A DNA stretch of 64,000 bases from Bryobacterales bacterium (GTDB lineage: Bacteria > Acidobacteriota > Terriglobia > Bryobacterales > Bryobacteraceae), in contig PMSX01000096.1 of NCBI GenBank assembly GCA_003167495.1, forward strand, positions 35,444-99,443. Direction: 5' to 3'. Made by a program: the position numbers and the translations under genes. This document shows, piece by piece, positions 1 through 7,404 of this stretch. How positions within the stretch are numbered: position 1 is the stretch's first letter; each line of letters begins with the position of its first letter. The notes under the pieces are model-generated. The model made no database searches, was not told where the DNA came from, and was given only the letters and a program-made list of their open reading frames with translations.

Positions 1-797
1 AGCAGCGCGATGACCCACCGGCTCATGTCATCCACCGACGAGACAATCGCCCCGGCCGGTGCGTTGTTGTCGAGGGGACTGTGAGCGACGGGCTGCAGTT
101 TGCCTTCCACCATCGTATGCGGCGCGACGGCGTCAGTCGAGTCATCGATATCGCGGATGCTCGTTTTACTGTCGCGCATATTGAGCGGCCCGAAGAAACG
201 AGCTTTGATAAAGTCAGCCCATGATTGTCCGGAAACTTGTTTGATCAACGCGCCCGCGATGTTGTAAAGAATGTTGTCGTAAGCGTAGGCGCTGCGGAAG
301 CTGGTTTCGAGTGGGACGAAGCGAAGCCGGTAGTTCATCTGATCCGCCGTGAAGTCGGTCCCCGGCCAGAACATGAGGTCGCCGCCACCCAAGGGCAGGC
401 CGCTTCGATGGCAGAGCAGGTCGCGGATTCGCATTTCACGGGTCACATAGGCGTCAGACATCTGGAACCCGGGCAGCCGGTCCACAACGCGGTCGTTCCA
501 ATCGAGTTTGCCTTCTTCAACCAGCATCGCCAGGGCAGCGGATGTAAAGACCTTGGTGTTGGAGGCGATGCCAAACAGGGTGTGTGGAGTTACGGGAGCA
601 GGTGCGCCCAAGCGGCGTACACCGTACCCTTTCTCGGCGACCACCTTGCCGTCTTTCACCACAACGACAGCAATGCCGGGGACGTTGAACTCTTTGCGGG
701 CGCGTTCGACCACGCCGTCAAGATAATCGTGGGCAAACGCAGGGACTGCCAGAGCCCACAGGACACACGCGCCACTGATCCGCAGTAACAGACGCAT
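1..797 (-). CDS. Serine hydrolase, beta-lactamase/class C penicillin-binding-protein fold (3' end outside window)
   Basis: The reverse strand reads open from an ATG at 797 to the window edge, giving the first 265 residues. An N-terminal hydrophobic stretch ending near residue 22 (AVPAFA) looks like a signal peptide, so the enzyme is probably periplasmic or exported. The catalytic SxxK motif is SNTK (S79-K82) and the second motif is Y-D-N at 173-175, as in the class C beta-lactamase/esterase superfamily; HRSGLP near 130 is typical of these serine hydrolases. GGAGGTTAAT precedes the start as a ribosome binding site. The exact substrate (peptide, ester or beta-lactam) cannot be told from sequence, and the C-terminal H/K-T-G motif lies outside the window. 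Confidence 0.85.
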   Translation of the reverse strand, partial: MRLLLRISGACVLWALAVPAFAHDYLDGVVERARKEFNVPGIAVVVVKDGKVVAEKGYGVRRLGAPAPVTPHTLFGIASNTKVFTSAALAMLVEEGKLDWNDRVVDRLPGFQMSDAYVTREMRIRDLLCHRSGLPLGGGDLMFWPGTDFTADQMNYRLRFVPLETSFRSAYAYDNILYNIAGALIKQVSGQSWADFIKARFFGPLNMRDSKTSIRDIDDSTDAVAPHTMVEGKLQPVAHSPLDNNAPAGAIVSSVDDMSRWVIAL

Positions 798-958
798 TAT
801 TAACCTCCGAGCCTTCTTTCGGGAGACCTCAGTATAACCTGATTCGTTCGCGATCGAGCCGCCCGATTGACGTGCGACGGAGGTAACTCTCTCGACCGAG
901 AAGTTCACTCCCACCTTGAACGTCATCGTCAGATGAATGGGAGGCAGCGCGAACGAGC

Positions 959-987
959 TTGACAATTACGCAGAGCCGTCCTACAAT
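959..987 (+). promoter_or_regulatory. Sigma70-type promoter of a small RNA unit
   Basis: A -35 box TTGACA (959-964) and a -10 box TACAAT (982-987) are separated by exactly 17 bases. Both are close to consensus. Transcription would start near 994. No protein start follows; instead a structured segment and an intrinsic terminator follow within 160 bases. Confidence 0.6.
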
Positions 988-993
988 CGCTTT

Positions 994-1146
994 GTGATGT
1001 TAGTCCTCTTATCCAATTCATGTTTGTCGAGCCTCAGCTATCAGCTGAGTGCGGCGGCTTTGGCTGGATTGGATGAGAGACACACATAAGTCTCATATAA
1101 ATCCAAGCTTTTGAAAAGCCGCCGGCCTCAAGCCGAGCGGCTTTTT
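994..1146 (+). ncRNA. Putative structured small RNA of about 150 nt
   Basis: Between a consensus promoter and a terminator-like hairpin lies a segment with no convincing reading frame but strong pairing. Bases 1006-1017 (CTCTTATCCAAT) pair with 1068-1079 (ATTGGATGAGAG) over 12 pairs including one G-U. Inside it, 1033-1039 (CTCAGCT) pairs with 1043-1049 (AGCTGAG) around a three-base loop. The unit ends in the hairpin at 1114-1145 followed by T residues. I do not recognise the family. It could instead be a leader with an attenuator for the tRNA-like genes that start 11 bases after the T tract. Confidence 0.45.
1114..1146 (+). terminator. Rho-independent terminator-like hairpin
   Basis: AAAAGCCGC (1114-1122) pairs perfectly with GCGGCTTTT (1137-1145) and the arm runs into five T residues (1142-1146). 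It closes the promoter-driven unit upstream and sits immediately before the tRNA-like genes. Confidence 0.65.
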
Positions 1147-1156
1147 CGCGTTTTAT

Positions 1157-1230
1157 GCACTGAAAACCAAGCGGTTAGGTGTCTGCCTGCAAAGCTGATT
1201 TGATGGGTTCGACTCCCATTCAGTGCTCCA
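1157..1230 (+). tRNA. tRNA-Cys (GCA), slightly atypical
   Basis: The 74-base segment folds as a cloverleaf. The acceptor GCACTGA/TCAGTGC has 7 perfect pairs, the D stem is ACC/GGT, the anticodon stem TCTGC/GCTGA has one T-T mismatch, the loop CTGCAAA gives anticodon GCA, the T arm is ATGGG-TTCGACT-CCCAT, the discriminator is T and CCA is encoded. Base 8 is A instead of the usual T. It is followed after one base by a tRNA-Leu. Odd bases and tight packing suggest an accessory (phage- or plasmid-derived) tRNA rather than the housekeeping copy. Confidence 0.7.
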
Positions 1231-1231
1231 T

Positions 1232-1316
1232 GGCCGAGTGGTGTAATTGGAAGCCACGCTGGTCCTAGAAACCAGTGCCTTCGGGCGTAAGAGTTCAAAT
1301 CTCTTCTCGGCCACCA
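1232..1316 (+). tRNA. tRNA-Leu (UAG), atypical
   Basis: Cloverleaf with acceptor GGCCGAG/CTCGGCC (7 pairs), D stem GTG/CAC, anticodon stem CTGGT/ACCAG with loop CCTAGAA (anticodon TAG), a long class II variable arm built on GCC-TTCG-GGC, T arm AAGAG-TTCAAAT-CTCTT, discriminator A and encoded CCA. Position 33 is C instead of the near-universal U, which may weaken decoding. Only one base separates it from the preceding tRNA-Cys. Confidence 0.7.
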
Positions 1317-1332
1317 GTTCTTTGACATGCGG

Positions 1333-1395
1333 GAGGTGCTGTAAACGCATACCTCCCAGAAGACGCTAAGTGTTCGAATCACTTGGCACTCATCA
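1333..1395 (+). pseudogene. tRNA-like relic with intact T arm
   Basis: A perfect T arm AAGTG-TTCGAAT-CACTT (1368-1384) is followed by GGCACTC, A and TCA, which resembles an acceptor 3' strand, discriminator and degraded CCA. I cannot build a matching D arm, anticodon arm or full 5' acceptor strand upstream; a GGGAGGT/ACCTCCC pair (1331-1357) is the only other stem. It is best read as a decayed or deleted third tRNA of the run. Confidence 0.35.
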
Positions 1396-1400
1396 GAAAA

Positions 1401-1480
1401 TAGGCCGTGGCGGAAGGGTTTACGCAGCACGCTCAAAACGTGTGGTCTTCGGACACTGTGAGTTCACATCCCAACCGATC
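1401..1480 (+). pseudogene. Decayed tRNA-Leu (CAA)-like gene
   Basis: TGGCGGAAGGGTTTACGC has the layout of a tRNA-Leu D arm. An anticodon stem GCACG/CGTGT (one G-U) encloses loop CTCAAAA with anticodon CAA, and a class II variable arm GTC-TTCG-GAC follows. The T stem carries at least one mismatch and the T loop (GTTCACA) departs from consensus. I find no pairing acceptor stem and no CCA, so this is probably no longer functional. Confidence 0.4.
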
Positions 1481-1726
1481 AATCAAGCAGAGGCGGTTCA
1501 GCAATGAGTTCACCAATAAGTAAGATCACTACGCCCCGAAGTAATCAATCCCAATCGTCGTCGACGTTCCGGAATGGCCAGCAAGTCTCCCGTCTACGGC
1601 GCTACAATTCCTGCTACGATCGGCAGTGGCAGTTAGTGCTCCGTCTCACGAAGCAGGCAGCCAGGCGGCCAACATGAGGGCTCGACCTCGTCTTCACGAG
1701 CAACGCACTTTGGAGCAGATTCAACA
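1481..1726. other. Intergenic stretch without recognised content
   Basis: Between the tRNA relics and the next gene I see no convincing gene, repeat or terminator. It presumably holds the promoter of the downstream thioredoxin-like gene, but no clear -35/-10 pair stands out. Confidence 0.4.
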
Positions 1727-2791
1727 ATGAGTACGGTCAATACATCCGAAGAAGTCAACCGGCGCGGTTTTCTTCGCACTGCGGCAATAACCGTCGCGGC
1801 GGCTGTTCCGGCAGCGAGCGCCGAGTCGCGCATGAGTCTTCCCGACGAAGGACCCATGCCCGATTTAGGCGGCGCCATCGGCTGGCTCAACTCGGCACCA
1901 TTGAACTCTAAGTCCCTCCGCGGAAAGGTTGTGCTCGTCGATTTCTGGACCTACACCTGCATCAACTCCCTGCGACCGCTGCCCTACGTGAAAAGCTGGG
2001 CGGCGAAATATAAAGATGCGGGTTTGGTCGTCATCGGCGCGCACACACCTGAGTTCTCGTTCGAGAAAGAGCCCGCGAAATTCGAAAACGCGCTGCGCGA
2101 TTTGAAGATCACCTATCCGGTCGCGATCGATAGCAATTATCGGATTTGGCAAGGGTTTAACAACGAATATTGGCCGGCGGAATATTTCATCGATGCGAAA
2201 GGACGAATTCGTTTTCACCACTTCGGCGAAGGTGAGTATGCCGAGTCTGAACGTGTCATCCAGGAACTTCTGAGGGAAAATGGAGCCACAGGTCTCGATG
2301 GGAGCACGGTTAGCGTAACCGCCGACGGGGTCGAGGCGGCACCTAGCGCCGATGTGCAATCTCCCGAAACCTATGTCGGCTATCGTCGCGCTGAACGTTT
2401 CGCATCGTCTCGAGACTCACGAAAGACATACAATCCACCTGCGAAGCTCTCATTGAACAAATGGGGATTGAGCGGAGCTTGGAATGTTGGCGCAGAGAAT
2501 GCGACACTTCAGGAAGTGCCTGGCAAGATTATGTTTCGGTTCCACAGCCGCGACCTGCACATGGTATTACGTCCAGCGAAGACTGGTGAGTCCGTCCGCT
2601 TCAAAGTGGAATTGGATGGCGTAGAGCCGCACGACGATTCTGGAGTTGATTCCGGCCCGGACGGCACGGGCACCGTTCGAGAGCCCCGTCTCTATCAACT
2701 CATCCGCCAAAAGGGTCCAATACAAGACCGGACTTTTGAGATCGAGTTCCTTGATCCCGGCGCTCAGGCTTTCGTCTTCACGTTTGGTTAG
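1727..2791 (+). CDS. Exported thioredoxin-like protein, DipZ-type, with altered CxxC
   Basis: This 354-residue protein has a twin-arginine-type leader (NRRGFLR at 11-17 followed by an Ala-rich hydrophobic stretch), so it is probably exported folded. Residues 65-190 form a thioredoxin/AhpC-TSA-like domain with the DipZ-type signature FWTYTCINS around C78. The position that is normally the second cysteine (CINC) is serine 81 here, so classical disulfide exchange through a CxxC pair is lost. The C-terminal 120 residues match the beta-rich carbohydrate-binding-like domain that follows the thioredoxin domain in DipZ proteins. It may act as a thiol peroxidase-like or monothiol protein; substrate unknown. 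Confidence 0.75.
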   Translation: MSTVNTSEEVNRRGFLRTAAITVAAAVPAASAESRMSLPDEGPMPDLGGAIGWLNSAPLNSKSLRGKVVLVDFWTYTCINSLRPLPYVKSWAAKYKDAGLVVIGAHTPEFSFEKEPAKFENALRDLKITYPVAIDSNYRIWQGFNNEYWPAEYFIDAKGRIRFHHFGEGEYAESERVIQELLRENGATGLDGSTVSVTADGVEAAPSADVQSPETYVGYRRAERFASSRDSRKTYNPPAKLSLNKWGLSGAWNVGAENATLQEVPGKIMFRFHSRDLHMVLRPAKTGESVRFKVELDGVEPHDDSGVDSGPDGTGTVREPRLYQLIRQKGPIQDRTFEIEFLDPGAQAFVFTFG

Positions 2792-2859
2792 GAGATGGAA
2801 ATGACTAACATGATGGCGCAGATGCAGGACGAGATGACGCGGAGTTGGCAAAAACTACT

Positions 2860-3133
2860 ATGGCAGAAACTACTGAGGAAAGACTCGCAGCCGCGGGCAT
2901 CGAACTACCCCCTGCGGTAAATCCTTTTGGTGCTTATGTGCCGGCCGTCCGAAGAGGGAATTTGTTGTTCCTGAGCGGAATGCTCCCCACGGTGGGCCAT
3001 GAACCCAAATTCCTTGGTCGCGTTGGAAAGGAACTGATCCATCGGATCTTCTGAAAATTGCCGATGCTGCCTCGGGAGAGCCTGCCGCTGGGTGTGCCGG
3101 TCGAGTTGGAAGTGATCTTCGAGGTCGGCTGAT
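2860..3133 (+). pseudogene. RidA/YjgF family relic (internally deleted and frameshifted)
   Basis: From ATG 2860 about 60 residues read as the N-terminus of a RidA-family enamine/imine deaminase (LPPAVNPFGAYVPAVRRGNL, then LLFLSGMLPTVG). After GRVGKEL the middle of the protein is missing. A second frame gives DPSDLLKIADA and a third gives SLPLGVPVELEVIFEVG and a stop at 3133, which are the next recognisable family segments. An internal deletion plus at least one indel explains the pattern. A TTG 15 bases upstream is another possible old start. No function is expected. Confidence 0.7.
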
Positions 3134-3152
3134 TGAGTAAGGAGAAACAAGA

Positions 3153-3905
3153 ATGGAAACGCCGAATGTCACAGATAAGGTAATTGTAATCACGGGCGCC
3201 AGCAGCGGCTTGGGAGAAAGCACCGCGAAGCTTCTTGCGTCCCGCGGGGCGAAGGTCGTACTGGGAGCGCGCCGTAAAGACAGGATCGACTCGGTGGTGA
3301 AAGAGATTTCGGCCACGGGAGGTAAGGCCGCCGGGTTCGCCGTCGACGTCAGGAATCGCGCCCAGGTGGAGACGTTCATCAAAGAAGCCGTCGACAACTT
3401 CGGCCGCGTCGATGTGCTGGTCAATAACGCTGGTATCATGCCCATCGCACCGATTGGCCTCCTGAAGGTGGATGAATGGGATCGGCAGATCGACATCAAT
3501 ATTAAGGGAGTCCTGTATGGCGTTGCCGCCGTTCTGCCTCAAATGCAGAAGCAAAAGAGTGGGCACATCATCAACATGGCTTCCGTCTTCGGGATTAAAG
3601 TGTTCGCACCCGGCGGGACGGTTTATTGCGCGACCAAGGCCGCCGTTCGAACGTTGACGGAAGGACTGCGCATGGAGTTGCATTCCGAAAACATCCGCTG
3701 CACCATGATCTCGCCGGGCGCGGTATTGTCCGAACTGCAGACTTCAACCTCTGATCCGTCCTCCGCCAAATTCGTCAAGGAGCTTTACGACAAGGTCGGC
3801 ATTTCCGCGGATTCGGTTGCTCGCGCCATCCTATATGCCATCGAGCAACCCGCCGACGTGGAAATCGATGAGGTCGTTTTGCGTCCGACCGCGCAGGATT
3901 TTTGA
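3153..3905 (+). CDS. Short-chain dehydrogenase/reductase
   Basis: A 250-residue classical SDR with Rossmann nucleotide-binding motif TGASSGLG (14-21), NNAG (91-94) and the catalytic triad S144, Y158 and K162 (YCATK). Arginines after beta-2 (GARRK) suggest NADP(H). Start ATG 3153 has AAGGAG nine bases upstream. It lies just after the RidA relic and before an alpha/beta hydrolase on the same strand. Close relatives oxidise or reduce small alcohols and ketones; the substrate cannot be assigned from sequence. Confidence 0.9.
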   Translation: METPNVTDKVIVITGASSGLGESTAKLLASRGAKVVLGARRKDRIDSVVKEISATGGKAAGFAVDVRNRAQVETFIKEAVDNFGRVDVLVNNAGIMPIAPIGLLKVDEWDRQIDINIKGVLYGVAAVLPQMQKQKSGHIINMASVFGIKVFAPGGTVYCATKAAVRTLTEGLRMELHSENIRCTMISPGAVLSELQTSTSDPSSAKFVKELYDKVGISADSVARAILYAIEQPADVEIDEVVLRPTAQDF

Positions 3906-3981
3906 AACGACCAAACTCGCAACCATGGTTAGAAACTCGGCGCTAGGCAGCTCGGCTGGTCGAGAAAGGATAAACACACAC

Positions 3982-4860
3982 ATGTCACAGCACGTTTTTT
4001 ACCGCACCGTGAAGGTCGACGGACTCTCCATTTTTTATCGCGAAGCGGGACCGCAAGATGCCCCAACGCTTCTCCTGCTCCACGGGCTACCCTCTTCCTC
4101 GCGAATGTTCGAGCCGCTCCTCAGCCGCCTATCCGATCGCTATCACCTTGTCGCGCCCGATTACCCGGGCTTCGGACACAGCGACTGGCCGGACACCAAA
4201 TCATTCGCGTATACGTTCGATCACTACGCGGAGATTATGAATCACTTCACCGAAGCGCTCGCTCTTTCGCGCTATTCGCTCTACATGCAGGATTACGGCG
4301 GGCCGGTGGGTTTTCGTATGGCTCTGGTCTATCCTGACCGGGTCGAGGCGCTCGTCGTCCAGGACGCTGTCGCACACAACGAAGGCCTCGGGGTGAATTG
4401 GAAGCCGCGCCGCGCCTTTTGGGCCGATCGCGCTGCCAACGAAAGTACACTTCGTACAAATCTCCTGTCCTTGCCGGCCACTCGGACACGCCACGTTGGC
4501 GGCGATCCTAACGTGGATCGCTACGACCCGGATCTATGGACGGACGAGTTCGCCTTCCTCAGTCAGCCGGGCCAGGCGGACATTCAAAGCGATCTGTTTT
4601 ACGATTACCGAACGAATGTGGAGGCCTACCCGAAGTGGCAAGCATGGATGCGCGAGAAACAGCCGCGTCTGCTGGTGATCTGGGGTAAGTATGACTTGTC
4701 GTTCGATCTCTCGGAGCCGGAAGCCTATCGGCGTGATGTGCCGAATGCCGAGGTCCATGTCCTGGACGCCGGTCATTTCGCATTGGATACTGCGGCCGAA
4801 GAAATCGCCGCATTGGTCCGAGGCTTTTTGGCTAAGGCCGCTATGCGAGCGCAGGCTTAA
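3982..4860 (+). CDS. Alpha/beta hydrolase, epoxide hydrolase/haloalkane dehalogenase-like
   Basis: The reading frame extends upstream but ATG 3982 has AAAGGA in front of it and begins the family's usual N-terminus, giving 292 residues. LLLLHGLPSSS carries the HGxP oxyanion-hole motif at 34-37. The nucleophile elbow is MQDYGGPVG with aspartate 104, as in epoxide hydrolases and haloalkane dehalogenases, not the serine of esterases. WGKYDLSF holds the probable acid and DAGHFALD the catalytic histidine. It most likely hydrolyses an epoxide or haloalkane through an aspartyl ester. It is convergent with the TetR gene that ends 11 bases downstream. Confidence 0.85.
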   Translation: MSQHVFYRTVKVDGLSIFYREAGPQDAPTLLLLHGLPSSSRMFEPLLSRLSDRYHLVAPDYPGFGHSDWPDTKSFAYTFDHYAEIMNHFTEALALSRYSLYMQDYGGPVGFRMALVYPDRVEALVVQDAVAHNEGLGVNWKPRRAFWADRAANESTLRTNLLSLPATRTRHVGGDPNVDRYDPDLWTDEFAFLSQPGQADIQSDLFYDYRTNVEAYPKWQAWMREKQPRLLVIWGKYDLSFDLSEPEAYRRDVPNAEVHVLDAGHFALDTAAEEIAALVRGFLAKAAMRAQA

Positions 4861-4870
4861 CCTCAGCCGC

Positions 4871-5479
4871 TCAACGTGATTGCAGCCCAACAGTGCGAAA
4901 ACAGAGCCGTTCGAATCGCTGGGCCAAGCGACCCCGGTTGAGCCGCTTCTCGTTCGCACTTGCGTGGTCAACAACGCCGTGCAGCCCGCTAAAGAGAAAG
5001 ACCGCCGTGAACCGAGGGTCGTCAATCTCCCATACCCCCGCCTCAGAGCCGTCCCGAAGCAATTCGTAAAGATGATCGATGATGGCGTTGTTCACAAGAC
5101 CTTCTCGCGTGGGAGGGCGAGACTCGTAAAAGACAACATCGTGAAGCCGAGTGGAGTCCAGATAGCCGGCGACACTGCTCTTGGCCCATGCTGCCAGCCG
5201 CCCCTCCCAGTCCTCTTTCTGCTTTGTTTCGACCGCTGCTTTTATGCTGCGCAGGAGTTCTTGCGCAAAGCGTTCGCGAAGTTCAGTCAGTATGTCCTCT
5301 TTCGAGGAAAAATAGAGATAGAACGTCCCCTTGGCGACGCCGGCGCCAGAAGTGATCTGCTCTATCGTCGTTGGTCCTACCCCTTGTTCGAGAAACAGAC
5401 GTTGCGCGGCGTTCACAAGCTCATTGCGACGCTCTTCAGGAGGCTTGGTCCTCGGTCGCAACTTGCTTACGGCGGGCAT
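4871..5479 (-). CDS. TetR/AcrR family transcriptional repressor
   Basis: This 202-residue protein has an N-terminal TetR helix-turn-helix at about 37-60 (TTIEQITSGAGVAKGTFYLY), followed by a helical ligand-binding region. It lies 36 bases downstream of the NmrA-like gene on the same strand, so the two probably form an operon. A perfect 17-base palindrome overlaps that operon's promoter (6399-6415) and is the likely operator, implying autoregulation. The ligand is unknown; an NAD(P)-dependent enzyme partner suggests response to a reactive small molecule. Confidence 0.9.
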   Translation of the reverse strand: MPAVSKLRPRTKPPEERRNELVNAAQRLFLEQGVGPTTIEQITSGAGVAKGTFYLYFSSKEDILTELRERFAQELLRSIKAAVETKQKEDWEGRLAAWAKSSVAGYLDSTRLHDVVFYESRPPTREGLVNNAIIDHLYELLRDGSEAGVWEIDDPRFTAVFLFSGLHGVVDHASANEKRLNRGRLAQRFERLCFRTVGLQSR

Positions 5480-5515
5480 AAGAACAGTTTAGGCTGCGAC
5501 CCGGCGTTCCCGTTA

Positions 5516-6364
5516 TCAGCAGAACGCCGCCGCATTCTCCTGCGCCCACTGCTCGAAACGGATGGGCTTTCGTCCAACCACGCGATTGACGTTGTCCGTA
5601 ACTCGCGCCAGACGCCCTTCGCGGATTGCGCGGTAGATCGAAATGTGCGCTTCGATGATTTCCGGCGGCTCGTCCTCTTTCGTCATTTGCTGACGCTCTT
5701 GTTCCTCGGAGATCGGCTCGAACTTCACCGGTTTCCCGGCGGCCGCCCCGATCTTCTCCGTCATCTCGGCATAACTGAGCGCCTCGGGGCCTGAGATCGG
5801 CAACATCTCTCCCTCGTACTTCTGCGTCGTCAACGCCAAAGTCGTAACGGCGACAATATCGTCGGGATGAATAAACGCGATCCTGCCGTCTCCTGTGGGC
5901 GAGCGTACAACCCCTTCCGCCTTGATCGAGGCCGCCCATCCAAGCGCATTCGACATGAAACCACCGGGCTGCACGAACGTGAACGCGATCCCGCTCACGC
6001 GAATAGCGGACTCACCTCGCGCATGCCATGCGCCGGTCCCGGCATTTTGCTGTGCATCCATCGAAGAAAGTTTGACCAGATGCTTCACGCCCGCTGCCTT
6101 TGCAGCCCTCGCCGCCGCCTCGTCCCGCGCCTCGATCTCGTGACCTACGTTAATAAGTAAGAGAGCGTCGATGCCTCGGAGCGCTGCCGCCAGCGACTTC
6201 GCATCCGCCAGATCGCCAGTGATGATATCGACACGATCGCCGTAGCGCGCTCGCGCCTTCTCCGCATCGCGCACAAAGACACGCGGGCGTTCGCCGCGCT
6301 CAAGCAGACATTTAACGACGCCAGACCCGATCTGTCCGGTCGCGCCTGTAATGAGATAGTTCAT
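5516..6364 (-). CDS. NmrA-like NAD(P)-binding protein (atypical SDR)
   Basis: The frame extends to 6397 but ATG 6364 has AAAGGAG at proper spacing and starts directly at the Rossmann motif (NYLITGATGQIGSG), giving 282 residues. The atypical SDR fold with GATGQIG and no YxxxK active site is typical of NmrA/QOR2-like NAD(P)H-binding proteins that reduce quinones or sense redox state. First gene of an operon with the TetR repressor. The frame's first codons (6365-6397) lie between the -10 box and the chosen start. Confidence 0.85.
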   Translation of the reverse strand: MNYLITGATGQIGSGVVKCLLERGERPRVFVRDAEKARARYGDRVDIITGDLADAKSLAAALRGIDALLLINVGHEIEARDEAAARAAKAAGVKHLVKLSSMDAQQNAGTGAWHARGESAIRVSGIAFTFVQPGGFMSNALGWAASIKAEGVVRSPTGDGRIAFIHPDDIVAVTTLALTTQKYEGEMLPISGPEALSYAEMTEKIGAAAGKPVKFEPISEEQERQQMTKEDEPPEIIEAHISIYRAIREGRLARVTDNVNRVVGRKPIRFEQWAQENAAAFC

Positions 6365-6387
6365 AAGTTTCTCCTTTGAATTCGTCC

Positions 6388-6416
6388 ATAGTAGCACATG
6401 ACTGACGGTCAGTCAA
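6388..6416 (-). promoter_or_regulatory. Operon promoter with overlapping TetR operator
   Basis: On the minus strand a -35 box TTGACT (6416-6411) and -10 box TACTAT (6393-6388) are 17 bases apart. A perfect palindrome TGACTGACGGTCAGTCA (6399-6415) covers most of the -35 box and the spacer. TetR repressors bind palindromes of this length, and the operon encodes one, so binding would block RNA polymerase and autoregulate. Confidence 0.75.
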
Positions 6417-6608
6417 AAAAGCACGCCTATTTGAAGATGTCCGTTTCGTTCAATACTTTCCTGGGCTGCGCTTATTCACCTCGCGGATGAGGTGCGACTC
6501 GTCTGCATAACCGTAAGACTGCGCAAGATCGGATGGAATTCGTTGGAGTGACGCCAACAAGCCTTCTGAGGGCATTGGGAAAGGGAAAGCCTTCCGCGCC
6601 AGAAGGGC

Positions 6609-7021
6609 TTAGGGATCCCGGAACAGAGCGCGAAAACCTTCCTGCTCGAAATGCTTGTCGCTGTGAGAACTTCCGTCAGGCCCTCGCGCCGCATGGTCTG
6701 CATCGAAATACAGTCGGTGAGGCTGTAGCCCTTGTCGGGACGGCTGGCATAGAGATCGAACCCGGACCAAAACGATTCATGACTCTGCGGAATGATGCGC
6801 ACGGCGTCATCGGAAAGCAGCTCGCGCACGGTCTCCACAGCGCGGTTTCTAAGCCAGCTATCCCCGGCAAAGAACGTCAGCAGCCCGGTCAGAACTTCTT
6901 CGGTCGTGGTGACGTAGCCTCCGGAAAGAAGATCATCGAAACGCAGGGCCACTTCGGCATGCAGGTCGCCCCGATTCGTTAATGCGATCCGGTAAAACGT
7001 GTCGGCAAAAACCGGTTTCAC
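6609..7021 (-). pseudogene. PIN-domain toxin (VapC-like), frameshifted
   Basis: Starting at GTG 7021 the frame gives a PIN-domain ribonuclease (FADTFYRIALTNR, TTTEEVL, YSLTDCISMQTMRREGLTEVLT) with the first three conserved acidic positions. Near 6658-6664 the coding continues in another frame as DKHFEQEGFRALFRDP and stops at 6609, the normal family C-terminus. One missing base explains this. Without it, the frame runs on to 6476 with unrelated sequence. The toxin is probably inactive. It could also be a sequencing error, but the adjacent antitoxin is broken as well. Confidence 0.7.
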
Positions 7022-7124
7022 TGCTCTCTCTTGGGAACACCATAAATGTAAGTCCGCGGACCTGCACGTAAGCCTCGAGGGCTGCCGCCTGTTGGTCGGG
7101 CATCTGGATTTGAACGGTTGTCAT
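7018..7124 (-). pseudogene. Antitoxin relic of the PIN toxin pair
   Basis: ATG 7124 has AAGGA upstream and starts MTTVQIQMPDQQAAALEAY, like short antitoxins paired with PIN toxins. The last residues YGVPKREQ and the stop are in a different frame and overlap the toxin start as GTGA, the usual translational-coupling arrangement. An internal deletion and an indel near ACATTTATGG explain the break. In the uninterrupted frame the product would run into the toxin gene. Confidence 0.55.
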
Positions 7125-7330
7125 GGCAAGTCCTTGCAGGTTTCTTCTGCTTTTAGAGTAGAGCATGTGGGACGCTCTGTCATCTTCGAACGCGCTTTCA
7201 CCATTCTCAGGAAGCGGGGGGCGGACTTGACGTCGGGCTGCCAGCTCTCGGCCTAATAGGCCGCCAGACGCCTCAACCGGACAAATTGCCAACGCCCTTC
7301 ATCCACATCCCCTACGATGCAGCAATGACA

Positions 7331-7343
7331 GACCATATTGGTC
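7331..7343. promoter_or_regulatory. Candidate operator, site 1 of a pair
   Basis: GACCATATTGGTC is a near-palindrome. It matches site 2 (7392-7404) at 11 of 13 bases, 61 bases away, just upstream of the TonB-dependent receptor gene. The spacing is close to six helical turns, as expected for two bound dimers on one DNA face. Confidence 0.4.
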
Positions 7344-7391
7344 GCCATTCAACATCCACTTTTCTCCATCAACTGCTAAACTCTTATCTAA

Positions 7392-7404
7392 GACCATATC
7401 AGTC
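7392..7404. promoter_or_regulatory. Candidate operator, site 2 of a pair
   Basis: GACCATATCAGTC repeats site 1 with two changes. It also lies in the inverted repeat TAAGAC-N7-GTCTTA (7389-7407). Its position 16-28 bases upstream of the receptor start favours a repressor site. Confidence 0.4.

Noticed and set aside
1128..1436. Minus-strand frame of 102 residues across the tRNA run
   Set aside because: It is the translation of tRNA sequence on the opposite strand and has no family resemblance.
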